A DNA stretch of 64,000 nt from an uncultured Chitinophaga sp. (lineage in GTDB: Bacteria; Bacteroidota; Bacteroidia; Cytophagales; Cyclobacteriaceae). The notes beneath the pieces were generated by a model. It had not been told where the DNA came from and ran no database searches. It saw only the letters and a program-made list of their open reading frames with translations. The stretch spans positions 682,001-746,000 of the forward strand of contig CABHOK010000014.1 in NCBI GenBank assembly GCA_902168205.1, written 5' to 3'. Shown here piece after piece: positions 51,104-59,741 of this stretch. Both the position numbers and the translations under genes were made by a program. The number at the start of each line of letters is the position of its first letter. Positions within the stretch are counted from its first letter, which is position 1.

Positions 51104-51424
51104 TTACTCTCCGACCTGTTGATGTTGGTGTGTTCGCAACGCTTTAGCAGCACGCGCCAATTCATAAAGCTGATGAATCTGATGGCGGGTATTTATATAT
51201 AGGTTAAGCCGCTCGGGTGAAGGTGACGTAGTGCGCACCTCGTTCGCCAAAAACTCAAAGAAAAGCTCGCTTAGAAATTCGTATGTATCTATATCAATAG
51301 ATAGCTCGCTTAGTGTTTCAAGTATTTCGCTTCGGCTGATGTATGAGGCTGTAGTTTCAAATTCGCCTTCCGACATGGAGAGTCGAGCTTTCTTTCTTCT
51401 TCTGGTGGATTGTCTCTTAACCAT
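51104..51424 (-). CDS. Hypothetical protein with basic N-terminus (106 aa)
   Basis: This 106-residue protein begins with a strongly basic stretch (VKRQSTRRRKKAR) and is otherwise acidic and helical (SRSEILETLSELSIDIDTYEFL). It could bind nucleic acid or a partner through the basic tail. I do not recognise a family. A 7-bp hairpin (AGGTCGG/CCGACCT, 51094-51117) spans the stop codon. Confidence 0.5.
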   Translation of the reverse strand: MVKRQSTRRRKKARLSMSEGEFETTASYISRSEILETLSELSIDIDTYEFLSELFFEFLANEVRTTSPSPERLNLYINTRHQIHQLYELARAAKALRTHQHQQVGE

Positions 51425-51501
51425 ACCTGTTAGTTGCAGGCATAAAGTAACAGCCCTTTGATTGATATTTATATAACCAAAATGGATATACCAAAACTTG
51501 C

Positions 51502-52500
51502 CTATAGTTCCTTTAACAGACGTGATAGTAAAATATTGAAAATGTCTATGTCTTTTCTCAGCCGCAGCAAAGGATTTCTACCAACGTCTTTTTTGATCTC
51601 GATCCCATCACTATAGATTACAAATGATAATATTTTATCCAGTCTAACATTGGTTGTCTTTTTTGATCCAGAAAAAACGATTCGTTTGTTTGTGAGGTAA
51701 AGTTGACCTTGATCTAAAAATCTCCATTCGTCATATCCAGCTCTTGGTACTGCACGTTTTTCGTGCCACTCAACGAAAGTTGTAAAATAACAGTTTTCAC
51801 TCTTTTGAAGATTGATATCAACCTCTAGTGGCTTCAGATCTTTATTCTCAATAGCCCAATATTGCTTGAATTTGTCAAGCGTTGCTTCTGTTTCTTTGTC
51901 CATGGTAACATCAACCATAAGACTTTTTGCTGTGGTTTGGTATTCTTTCTCGTCTTCTGGTGAAAACCGTTGACTTGAAACTATATTTTTTAAATAGTCA
52001 CTCAAGAATTTAATTCTGGTATCATTAAATATCTTTTTCGTTATGTTTTCTGATAGCCTTAATTGTTTCTGTAGCTTTTCAAGCGATTCTATCTTTGCAT
52101 TGTCTAAGCGGCCATCTTCAATTGCATCTTGCACACTTTCCTCATATATAGCCCCTGCAAGTTTATCGTGTATAATTCTAGTATCATCATTACTTAGTCG
52201 CAATAATGTTTTTAGATGCTTTAGTTCATCGTTATCATCATCAGATAAATTTTTGTTCTTTAGGCAATCGTTTAAATAGACCGCATAGAATTCAAAGATG
52301 TTTTTTTTGAAAACATGGTAAATGTTAATGTCATATCTCTTTGAGATCTTTGCTATCTCATCTGACGTAATACTCTTAACTGGCTTTTGCGCTAATAGGT
52401 TGTTTATCTCGATGACGGAATTCTCCTCTGGATATTGCCTGAATATCTTTTGAAAGAAGCTTTGCTTGTACAGCGAAACAGTTTGGTATAGCTTTTTCAT
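51502..52500 (-). CDS. Helical-repeat protein with C-terminal PH/GRAM-like domain
   Basis: This 332-residue soluble protein starts at the ATG at 52500 (MKKLYQTVSLYKQ); a longer frame inside the upstream gene is rejected. Residues about 20-215 are helical, with repeats of a pattern like GRLDNAKIESLEKLQKQLRLSE that recall TerB-like or Tic110-like modules. The last 70 residues form a PH/GRAM-like domain: GQLYLTNKRIVFSGSKKTT and KILSFVIYSDGIEIKK. Such domains often bind lipids or partners. It begins 4 nt after the stop of the TPR/DUF3761 gene, so they are co-transcribed. Confidence 0.65.
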   Translation of the reverse strand: MKKLYQTVSLYKQSFFQKIFRQYPEENSVIEINNLLAQKPVKSITSDEIAKISKRYDINIYHVFKKNIFEFYAVYLNDCLKNKNLSDDDNDELKHLKTLLRLSNDDTRIIHDKLAGAIYEESVQDAIEDGRLDNAKIESLEKLQKQLRLSENITKKIFNDTRIKFLSDYLKNIVSSQRFSPEDEKEYQTTAKSLMVDVTMDKETEATLDKFKQYWAIENKDLKPLEVDINLQKSENCYFTTFVEWHEKRAVPRAGYDEWRFLDQGQLYLTNKRIVFSGSKKTTNVRLDKILSFVIYSDGIEIKKDVGRNPLLRLRKDIDIFNILLSRLLKEL

Positions 52501-52504
52501 AGTC

Positions 52505-53422
52505 TTAATAATCTCTGTATTCTTCGTAGACAGGATCATTCCAATCACAAACTCCGTGATGATGCGAGCATGCTCCTCTCCCTGTTGCATTGGATGTTGT
52601 TCCATCGCAACAGCGTGTTACATAGTATAGTATTCTTCTTTTAAGTGGATTCAGTTGCTCATATACTTTAGTTGCTTTAGTGTTCCCTAGTTGAATTGCT
52701 TCCTTTAGATCCGCAATGGCGCTTCGCTTGTCCTTCAATTTTTTATAGCACAAGGCGCGACTGTAGTAATTATCGCTTTTATTGTAAGATGAGCTGATTA
52801 GAATGGAGTAATCGTTGACTGCGTTGTTTACATCATTTAAACTTAAGTAACTGTCTGCCCGTTTTTGGATAAATTCATCAATGTTATCGGTAAACCTAAC
52901 AGCTGCACTTAGATATTGAATTGCACTTTTGTACTGATGCGATTTTAGTTTTGCCTCTGCTTTAGACGCGTAATAATTCAAACTGTCCTGTCGTTCCTTT
53001 TCTTTTCGTTCTTTTGCGAGCCGCTTTTGTTTTTGTTCTTCTGCGAGCCTGTTTTTTTCTGCTTGTTCCTTGCGCGCAACTTCCTTGTAGTATTTTGTAT
53101 AGTGTTGGGATATCGGAACAAGTGCAACAAATAAAATTGATATAAAAATGCTTTTAAGCAACCAGGTAAATTTGAACTTTAAGACCTTTTCAAATGGATT
53201 GTATCCGTGTGGCAATAATGCTGCTGCAACCGACCATAATATAGCACTCTCGAAAAATCTCGAGAAGACGGTGCCGAGTGCGGTGATTAAGCAAAGAGCT
53301 GTTCCCGTAAAAGATAGAATTTTTAAAACTTGCTTTGTTGTACTTGGTTGTTCATATGATAGCAAGTTAAAATCTATAGAGACTCGCGACTTTTTTGGTA
53401 TTAGGTCTGGTACATAACGCAT
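52505..53422 (-). CDS. Membrane TPR protein with C-terminal DUF3761-like Cys/His motif
   Basis: This 305-residue protein has two or three membrane helices (about 32-55 and 87-105), a charged coiled coil (about 115-150, KEQAEKNRLAEEQKQKR), three TPR-like repeats (about 150-255), and a C-terminal RCCDGTTSNATGRGACSHHHGVCDW. The C-terminal motif matches the pattern of DUF3761 (CxDGTxS...CSHHxGVxxW), which is thought to bind a metal or a surface ligand. The combination of TPR and DUF3761-like end is unusual to me. The gene ends 4 nt before the PH-like gene and begins 35 nt after the upstream lipoprotein gene, suggesting a three-gene operon. Confidence 0.6.
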   Translation of the reverse strand: MRYVPDLIPKKSRVSIDFNLLSYEQPSTTKQVLKILSFTGTALCLITALGTVFSRFFESAILWSVAAALLPHGYNPFEKVLKFKFTWLLKSIFISILFVALVPISQHYTKYYKEVARKEQAEKNRLAEEQKQKRLAKERKEKERQDSLNYYASKAEAKLKSHQYKSAIQYLSAAVRFTDNIDEFIQKRADSYLSLNDVNNAVNDYSILISSSYNKSDNYYSRALCYKKLKDKRSAIADLKEAIQLGNTKATKVYEQLNPLKRRILYYVTRCCDGTTSNATGRGACSHHHGVCDWNDPVYEEYRDY

Positions 53423-53457
53423 TTGAGAGTAGTTAGGATATAGGCTTCTTGGATATA

Positions 53458-54216
53458 CTAATTCGACTGCATATTTCGTGTATACTTAACATAAAATTTG
53501 TTAGGCAAAATGTCTTTAAACGCCTTTATAGGTGTATCTAATTTCTTGCCACAAGGTGATTTATAGATGTAGGTAAAAGCCTGCGATTCTGGGAGATTTG
53601 TTACTTCGCTGACAAAGAATCTGTTCTCAAATCTCACGGTATCGTTTTTGATAATATAAGTAATGAGGTTACGGAAGATAAATGGGGAGGTGTTTCTATC
53701 AAACGTTGCAGTCTTAATAGCTTTGCGTGATGGAAATCTGGGTAATTCACAATTAATATATCTTGAATCAGAGATTTGAAATTCGGATATATTAATCATT
53801 GTTTCTGATGGAATTGTAATTACAGGTTTTTCTTCATAGGAGGTAGAGCGACCGGTAATATTTGTAGTGTTTATAGAACTTGAATAAAAATATGATCGGC
53901 CATTATGGGATGTGCCGCTACTGTTGAATTGAGTGAATGTTCTATTCTGATAATACTCGTGGGAGACGTTGTTTAAGACAAAAAAGGAGTGAGTCAGATC
54001 AAGTATAATATCTGTTTTTGTCTTATTATAAATGTAGAATCCAGGGTTGCCGCCTTCTCCCCACAGATTATAGTGGATGATGCAATTCGCATCTTCGAAG
54101 GACATATAGTCTTTTGATAAGGAGCCTTGTTCTGTGGTGCTTTTATAGACTTGATAATAGTTTGGTGCCGCACAAGACGTTAAAAGAAGCAGCGCGGAAT
54201 AGAAAGCTGATTTCAT
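53458..54216 (-). CDS. Lipoprotein of unknown function (252 aa), repeat-controlled
   Basis: This 252-residue protein has a short lipoprotein signal (MKSAFYSALLLLTSC, Cys at residue 15). The body is beta-rich and Asn/Ser/Thr-rich (IYNKTKTDIILDLTHSFFVL, SSINTTNITGRS). I do not recognise a family. It is the first gene of a likely operon with the TPR/DUF3761 and PH-like genes. Three phased repeats at 54280-54330 lie 64, 85 and 106 nt upstream of its ATG, as for the 50042-50848 lipoprotein. Confidence 0.65.
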   Translation of the reverse strand: MKSAFYSALLLLTSCAAPNYYQVYKSTTEQGSLSKDYMSFEDANCIIHYNLWGEGGNPGFYIYNKTKTDIILDLTHSFFVLNNVSHEYYQNRTFTQFNSSGTSHNGRSYFYSSSINTTNITGRSTSYEEKPVITIPSETMINISEFQISDSRYINCELPRFPSRKAIKTATFDRNTSPFIFRNLITYIIKNDTVRFENRFFVSEVTNLPESQAFTYIYKSPCGKKLDTPIKAFKDILPNKFYVKYTRNMQSN

Positions 54217-54531
54217 GTTATAGAGAGGTGTTAATACTTTGCTGAATGTATGCAGCCTTTAGAAGTTACTGAAGGAATTTTTCCGAAGGCGCAAGTTTTC
54301 TTTCCGAAGGGACGAGGTTTTCTTCCGGAAAGAATTCACTCACAAGCGGTTCTCAAGATAGTCTCTTCTATTCCGTTCCCTTATAGTACAGGAACGGCTC
54401 AATTAAATCAAGATGTAGGAAATAAATGATTCTTCGGGAGGCGAGCAGTTGTTGCAGGTTATAAGTTCCTACTCCTGATTTCTTACTTCTAAATCTTTCA
54501 ATCCTAAAATTTCCAATCTTCTAAAGTTCAG
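54217..54531. other. Intergenic region with repeats, upstream of the 53458 operon
   Basis: Apart from the triple repeat at 54280-54330, the stretch up to the rho terminator holds no ORF. From 54478 on it is a pyrimidine-rich tract (CTAAATCTTTCAATCC, AAATTTCCAATCTTC), similar to one at 63060-63090. Confidence 0.5.
54280..54330 (-). promoter_or_regulatory. Triple 9-bp repeat, 21-bp period (copy B), upstream of the 53458 operon
   Basis: On the plus strand: TTTCCGAAG at 54280, TTTCCGAAG at 54301, and a weaker CTTCCGGAA at 54322, exactly 21 bp apart. Distances from the ATG at 54216 are 64, 85 and 106 nt, identical to copy A at 50912-50962. Confidence 0.75.
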
Positions 54532-54563
54532 AAAAAAAAAGCCACCCCGATAAACGAGATGGC
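54532..54563 (-). terminator. Intrinsic terminator after rho
   Basis: Read on the minus strand, GCCATCTCG and CGGGGTGGC pair (with G-T wobbles) around TTTAT, and are followed by nine T (54532-54540 as A on the plus strand). It lies 31 nt after the rho stop codon. Confidence 0.85.
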
Positions 54564-54593
54564 TTCCTATTATAAGAGAAGTGTATATAAGTG

Positions 54594-56195
54594 TTATCCG
54601 TTCATTGAAAGGAGGAACTCTTCGTTGGTGCGAGTGCCTCTCATTTTGCCTTGCAGGAATTCCATTGCTTCAACGGAGTTCATGTCAGACATAAACTTGC
54701 GCAGTATCCATACACGTTGCAATTCGTCTTCTTTCATCAGCAGGTCTTCGCGTCTTGTGCCCGATGCAGGTACATCCATAGCAGGGTATACGCGTCTGTT
54801 GGCAAGCTTGCGATCAAGCTGCAATTCCATGTTACCGGTACCTTTAAATTCTTCGAAGATAACTTCGTCCATCTTCGAGCCGGTATCGATAAGTGCTGTA
54901 GCGATAATGGTGAGTGAACCACCGTTCTCGATCTTACGGGCAGCACCGAAGAAACGTTTTGGTTTGTGCAGTGCGTTAGCATCCACACCACCGGAAAGTA
55001 TTTTACCAGACGAAGGAACCACCGTGTTATAAGCACGTGCCAGACGCGTGATAGAATCCAGTAGGATTACTACATCATGTCCGCACTCAACCATACGCTT
55101 CGCTTTCTCAAGTACAATGCTCGATACTTTTACGTGGCGTTCAGCCTGCTCATCGAATGTAGAAGCAATTACTTCTGCATTTACACTGCGCGCCATATCG
55201 GTAACTTCTTCCGGACGTTCATCGATCAGCAATACAATCAGGTATACTTCCGGGTGGTTCTGCGCTATAGCGTTGGCAATGTTTTTCAGCAATACAGTTT
55301 TACCTGTTTTAGGTTGTGCCACGATCATACCGCGCTGTCCTTTACCGATAGGCGAGAACAGATCAAGTATACGTGTAGACATGTTATCAGGCGTAGTGCT
55401 GAGTTTTAGTTTCTGTTCCGGGAAAAGCGGAGTAAGATATTCGAAAGCCACACGGTCGCGTATTTCTTCAGTAGTCTTACCGTTAACCGATTCAACCTTT
55501 AACAGTGCAAAGTATTTTTCGCCTTCTTTCGGAGGACGGATCAAACCTTTTACAGTATCACCGGTCTTAAGGCCAAATAGTTTTATCTGTGATGGCGATA
55601 CATAGATATCATCGGGACTCGCCAGGTAATTATAGTCTGACGAACGAAGGAAGCCGTATCCATCCTGCATGATTTCGAGTACACCTTCATTGCTGATAGC
55701 ACCATCGAACTCGCGTATAGAGGCGCGCTGATGTTGCGGGCGCTCCGGCATACGTTGCTGCTCGTGGCGTGGTTCTTCGTTAATGATAATGTTTTCAATA
55801 TCGCTGTCGTCTTCCTCTGTATTCTCAGCGAAAGTCTGAGGAGTAGAATCGAAGTTCAGATTTATAGAATCCAGCAGCTCGTCCGAAGTAAAATCAGCTT
55901 CTTCTTTAGCTGGCGGAGGTGTTGATGAAGCATTGGCAGGTGCTACATTCTCGCGTCTGCGCGGACGCATTTTACGTTCAGGTGTAGCAGCTTCAGCAGT
56001 AGTGTCAGTAATTTCAGTCTTAACAGCAGCAGGCTTTTTGGCGGGGGCTGCATCACCAGATACAGCTTGTTGATCGAGGATTTTGTAGATAAGATCTTGC
56101 TTGGATAGCTTCTTGGCATTTTTTACGCCCATCTCCTCTGCGATCTCTTTCAATTCAGAGAGAAGCCTGACATTCAGGTCGTCAATAGTGTACAT
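54594..56195 (-). CDS. rho: Transcription termination factor Rho with long disordered insert
   Basis: Rho is the RNA-dependent ATPase that terminates transcription. The 533-residue protein has a Rho-N (SAP-like) domain (1-45), a long low-complexity insert (about 45-165, rich in Ala, Pro, Glu and Arg), an RNA-binding cold-shock-like domain (about 165-245, [14 protein letters not shown]), and the ATPase domain with Walker [17 protein letters not shown] (about 301), Walker [17 protein letters not shown] and the late [16 protein letters not shown]. The insert is typical of Bacteroidota. It stands alone between a gene-poor region and serS, with its own terminator. Confidence 0.96.
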   Translation of the reverse strand: MYTIDDLNVRLLSELKEIAEEMGVKNAKKLSKQDLIYKILDQQAVSGDAAPAKKPAAVKTEITDTTAEAATPERKMRPRRRENVAPANASSTPPPAKEEADFTSDELLDSINLNFDSTPQTFAENTEEDDSDIENIIINEEPRHEQQRMPERPQHQRASIREFDGAISNEGVLEIMQDGYGFLRSSDYNYLASPDDIYVSPSQIKLFGLKTGDTVKGLIRPPKEGEKYFALLKVESVNGKTTEEIRDRVAFEYLTPLFPEQKLKLSTTPDNMSTRILDLFSPIGKGQRGMIVAQPKTGKTVLLKNIANAIAQNHPEVYLIVLLIDERPEEVTDMARSVNAEVIASTFDEQAERHVKVSSIVLEKAKRMVECGHDVVILLDSITRLARAYNTVVPSSGKILSGGVDANALHKPKRFFGAARKIENGGSLTIIATALIDTGSKMDEVIFEEFKGTGNMELQLDRKLANRRVYPAMDVPASGTRREDLLMKEDELQRVWILRKFMSDMNSVEAMEFLQGKMRGTRTNEEFLLSMNG

Positions 56196-56479
56196 GAGAT
56201 TTAAAAATGAATGTGTTTAAAAATGATGATATGTGAATTGGTTGTGGTGATCAGCATAAAGCTGAATAATAACGTTGTGAAACAGTTAACAAGAAAAACA
56301 AAAATTTGATTAAGAATTCCGGATTTATGTTCAGAGGGCTTGAGATAAAAGCCGAATGATGATGCAAGTATAACCCAAAAATGAAAATTATCAAATCATA
56401 GAAATATTTTATTACAGTTAGAAAAGCACAAGGCGATCAAAAAAAACTAATTTTGAAGCCTTTTAAAAAATCCATACCA

Positions 56480-57754
56480 ATGTTACAGGTAGCAATTGTC
56501 CGCGAGCAAACCGACAAAATTATAGCGGGTTTAGCCAAGCGGAATTTCAAAGATGCAAAGGCCCTGATAAATCAGGTGCTCGAAAACGATCAGTTACGAA
56601 GAGATACTCAGAAAATACTCGATGAACTGAAAGCTAAATCTAATACAGACTCCAGGAAGATCGGAGAGTTAATGAAGTCGGGCAAGCAGGATGAAGCTGC
56701 TGCATTGCGTGCATCGGTTGCTGCTGACAAGGATAAAGTAAAATCGCTCGAAGCAGAACTTGATGCATACGAAAAGAAACAACTCGAACTGCTATATAAG
56801 ATCCCCAATGTACCGCATGAAAATGTACCGGCTGGTGTTGGTGCTGATGACAACATCAGTGTATACCAGCATGGCACAGTTCCTCAACTAGACGCGGATG
56901 CTCTTCCACACTGGGAACTTATCAAGAAGTACGATATCATTGACTTCGATCTTGGTATAAAAATTTCAGGTGCAGGCTTTCCGGTATATAAAGGGAAAGG
57001 TGCACGGCTGCAGCGCGCGCTTATCAATTTCTTTCTCGATGAAGCTGCGAGCTTTGGCTATAGAGAAATACAACCTCCTATAGTAGTAAATGAAGCTTCC
57101 GGTTATGGAACAGGACAACTTCCTGACAAGGAAGGACAGATGTACTTCGTAAATGAAGATGGTCTGTACCTGATACCTACTGCCGAAGTACCCATCACGA
57201 ATTTATACCGTGATGTACTGGTTGCCGAAGATGAACTGCCGATCAAAAATGCCGGATATACTCCTTGCTTCAGGCGCGAGGCCGGCAGCTGGGGAGCACA
57301 CGTGCGTGGTTTGAATCGTCTGCATCAATTCGACAAAGTTGAGATTGTACAAATCAGAAAAGCAGAAGAATCATACCAGGCACTTGACGATATGTGTGCT
57401 CACGTGCAGGGCTTGCTGGAGAAGCTTGAGTTACCGTATCGCAAATTATTACTCTGCGGTGGCGACATGGGTTTTAATTCAGCCATGACCTACGATATGG
57501 AAGTATTCTCTGCAGCACAACAACGCTGGCTCGAAGTAAGTTCAGTAAGTAACTTCGAAACGTTTCAGGCCAACCGTTTAAAGCTGCGCTATAAAAGTAA
57601 GGAAGGCAAATCACAATTGCTGCACACGCTTAACGGCAGTGCACTGGCGTTGCCTCGCATTGTAGCGGCTATATTGGAAAACAATCAAACCAAAGATGGC
57701 ATACGCATACCCAAAGTGCTGGTGCCGTATACGGGTTTTGATATCATCAACTAA
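56480..57754 (+). CDS. serS: Seryl-tRNA synthetase
   Basis: SerRS charges tRNA-Ser with serine. The 424-residue protein has the N-terminal helical coiled-coil arm that contacts the long variable arm of tRNA-Ser (about 1-110), class II motif 2 in CFRREAGSWGAHVRGL (about 272) and motif 3 in LPRIVAAILEN near the C-terminus, with ValProTyrThr (VPYTG) at the end. The ATG at 56480 opens MLQVAIVREQTD, the normal family start; the longer frame begins at TTG. A terminator follows at 57791. Confidence 0.95.
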   Translation: MLQVAIVREQTDKIIAGLAKRNFKDAKALINQVLENDQLRRDTQKILDELKAKSNTDSRKIGELMKSGKQDEAAALRASVAADKDKVKSLEAELDAYEKKQLELLYKIPNVPHENVPAGVGADDNISVYQHGTVPQLDADALPHWELIKKYDIIDFDLGIKISGAGFPVYKGKGARLQRALINFFLDEAASFGYREIQPPIVVNEASGYGTGQLPDKEGQMYFVNEDGLYLIPTAEVPITNLYRDVLVAEDELPIKNAGYTPCFRREAGSWGAHVRGLNRLHQFDKVEIVQIRKAEESYQALDDMCAHVQGLLEKLELPYRKLLLCGGDMGFNSAMTYDMEVFSAAQQRWLEVSSVSNFETFQANRLKLRYKSKEGKSQLLHTLNGSALALPRIVAAILENNQTKDGIRIPKVLVPYTGFDIIN

Positions 57755-57790
57755 GTAAAAACAAAAACGATAGCGAATACAGGTTAACTG

Positions 57791-57825
57791 GCCCGCGGTG
57801 TAAAAACCCGTGGGCTATGTTTTTT
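57791..57825 (+). terminator. Intrinsic terminator after serS
   Basis: GCCCGCGG (57791-57798) pairs with CCGTGGGC (57808-57815) with one G-T, followed by a T-run at 57820-57825. Confidence 0.85.
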
Positions 57826-57841
57826 AAAAAATGCTCGTGCT

Positions 57842-58885
57842 ATGGATATGATCGACTCATCCCTTACTAATATTCAACAAGTGTCTGCACACTATGTGGG
57901 TAACCCTGTTAATGGCGAATCGCTGCGCCTCTCGGAAGCTCCTATCGATGTGGACAATGAAAAGGTACACCAGCTTTTGCGCACGTACTTTCTCTCGAAC
58001 TTCAACACTCCGGAGTATAACACGTTTACGTTCTCCAACGAAGACTTTACGCTTAACCCGATCTATAAATTTGCTTTAGATACGTTTACCAACCCGGAAA
58101 CATTTCACGAGAATTCGGTAAATATAGCGCGCCATCTTTACGATGCTACGCAACACCCGAATATAAAAGCCGGTGAATTATATATCGCCTTCTTCGACTC
58201 CATTGAAGTACAGAACATGAGCGCTGAGGCGATCGGTATATTTAAATCGGAGAACAAAGAGAATTACCTGAAGCTCTCCTCACAATTTGAAATGAGTGCC
58301 GATGAAGGTATAAATATCAAAAAGCTGGATAAAGGTTGTCTTATTCTGAATGCAGAGAAGGATGAGGGGTATAAAGTGTTGATTGTAGACAACATCAATA
58401 AATCAGACGCGCATTTCTGGAAGCACGACTTTCTGAATATAAAGCCGCGCTCCGATGCATACCATCATACCAACAACTTTATGAAACTCACCAAGCAGTA
58501 TGTGGAAGAACAGTTGTCGGAAGAATTTAGTGTGTCGAAGGCAGACAAGATTGATCTGTTAAATCGCTCGATGGAATTCTTTCGCTCGAATGAGGAGTTT
58601 AGTAAATCTGATTTTGAGGTAAATGTACTGGGCAATGTTGATGTTATCGAGTCGTTCCGGAATTATGGAAATGATTTTATGGGCAAGCATAATTTTGATG
58701 TGATCGATCACTTTGAGATTTCTGCACAGGCTGTAAAGCGACAGGCGAAGGTGTTCAAGAGTGTGTTAAAGCTTGACAAGAACTTTCACATCTATATACA
58801 TGGCAATCGCGAACTCATCGAAAAAGGTTTTGATGAAGTAACAGGCAAACATTACTACAAGCTATATTTTGATAATGAGAGCTAA
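57842..58885 (+). CDS. Nucleoid-associated protein (NdpA/YejK-like)
   Basis: This 347-residue protein matches the NdpA/37-kDa nucleoid-associated family: residues about 10-30 with ISAHYVGN-type pattern, the FKSENKENYLK and LDKGCLILN segments, SDAHFWKHDFLNIKPR (about 198), and a C-terminal conserved NFHIYIHGNRELIEKGFD. The family binds the nucleoid in E. coli; the exact role is unclear. It begins 16 nt after the serS terminator T-run and converges on the TspO-like gene with 4-nt overlap of stops. Confidence 0.85.
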   Translation: MDMIDSSLTNIQQVSAHYVGNPVNGESLRLSEAPIDVDNEKVHQLLRTYFLSNFNTPEYNTFTFSNEDFTLNPIYKFALDTFTNPETFHENSVNIARHLYDATQHPNIKAGELYIAFFDSIEVQNMSAEAIGIFKSENKENYLKLSSQFEMSADEGINIKKLDKGCLILNAEKDEGYKVLIVDNINKSDAHFWKHDFLNIKPRSDAYHHTNNFMKLTKQYVEEQLSEEFSVSKADKIDLLNRSMEFFRSNEEFSKSDFEVNVLGNVDVIESFRNYGNDFMGKHNFDVIDHFEISAQAVKRQAKVFKSVLKLDKNFHIYIHGNRELIEKGFDEVTGKHYYKLYFDNES

Positions 58886-59631
58886 GCGGTGGTTCGCTTT
58901 CGCATCACGTAGAAAATGCCTACGGCCAGAAATGTCATCAACACCATAGCGGCAATGGTAATGGATGAATAGCTGCTGTTGTGCCACCGGAAATATATAC
59001 CGAACAGCGCCCAGATCACCACCAGGGAAAAGAACGGTACCCGGTAGTCGATTGTTACTTTCAGGGCGAGCGCAGCGGCTATAGTCATCATCAGGATAGT
59101 CCACAACTGCGGTGGTATCGATCCGCCCTGCCAGCCAAGCGCTATTAGCCAAGCGGCTATATTGGCAATTGTGGCAACGCATATCCAGGCGAGGTATACT
59201 GTGAAAGGCAATATAACCCACAGTTTTAGTTTTATATCCGCGCTATCACTTTGGTGCAGCATCCGAAAGATATAGGTGAGTATACTTAACAGGGCCAGCA
59301 TGATAAATACGGATAGCGTTGCGAGCAAATGGTGCCACGCTAATATCCAGCCCATATTCAACACACAGGTGAATATAAACCACGGCAGCACACGGTTGAT
59401 CATTTTATCGTCTGATCGTAGCCAGCTCATCACCACAAAGCCCGCCAGCAGAAAATAGATAACGCTCCAGATAGAGAATGTTAACCCGGCCGGTGTAAAG
59501 AGGCTTGGGTATAGATCAGACACCTGGCCTGTATTCAACCCGTTAATGGGAAGTATATTTGCCAGCGCATTTACAGTTATAGTACCTGCAAACGACAGTG
59601 TTGCTGCTATACGGAGAAGTGTGGTATTCAT
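58882..59631 (-). CDS. TspO/MBR-related membrane protein
   Basis: This 249-residue protein has about seven hydrophobic helices. NALANILPINGLNTGQVSDL, FTPAGLTFSIWSVIYFLL and the Trp-rich later helices (WILAWHHLL, AWICVATIANIAAWLIALGW) match the TspO-related tryptophan-rich family found in bacteria. Classical TspO has five helices, so this is a longer relative. It may bind tetrapyrroles or sterol-like ligands; no direct evidence. The ATG at 59631 is chosen; the frame is open 11 codons upstream. It converges on the NdpA gene with 4-nt overlap. Confidence 0.8.
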   Translation of the reverse strand: MNTTLLRIAATLSFAGTITVNALANILPINGLNTGQVSDLYPSLFTPAGLTFSIWSVIYFLLAGFVVMSWLRSDDKMINRVLPWFIFTCVLNMGWILAWHHLLATLSVFIMLALLSILTYIFRMLHQSDSADIKLKLWVILPFTVYLAWICVATIANIAAWLIALGWQGGSIPPQLWTILMMTIAAALALKVTIDYRVPFFSLVVIWALFGIYFRWHNSSYSSITIAAMVLMTFLAVGIFYVMRKRTTA

Positions 59632-59741
59632 TTCGGTGTTTTTTTCAGAGTATAAACAATGCAACTTTTAAAAAGTTATGCCACTCATCACAACTATATT
59701 GTCAAACCCGATACCTCAATCTTATTTTATAGAACTTTTAA

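Noticed and set aside
51094-51117. Hairpin AGGTCGG/CCGACCT as a terminator
   Set aside because: The stem is perfect but no T-run follows on the minus strand, and it overlaps the stop codon of the 106-aa gene.
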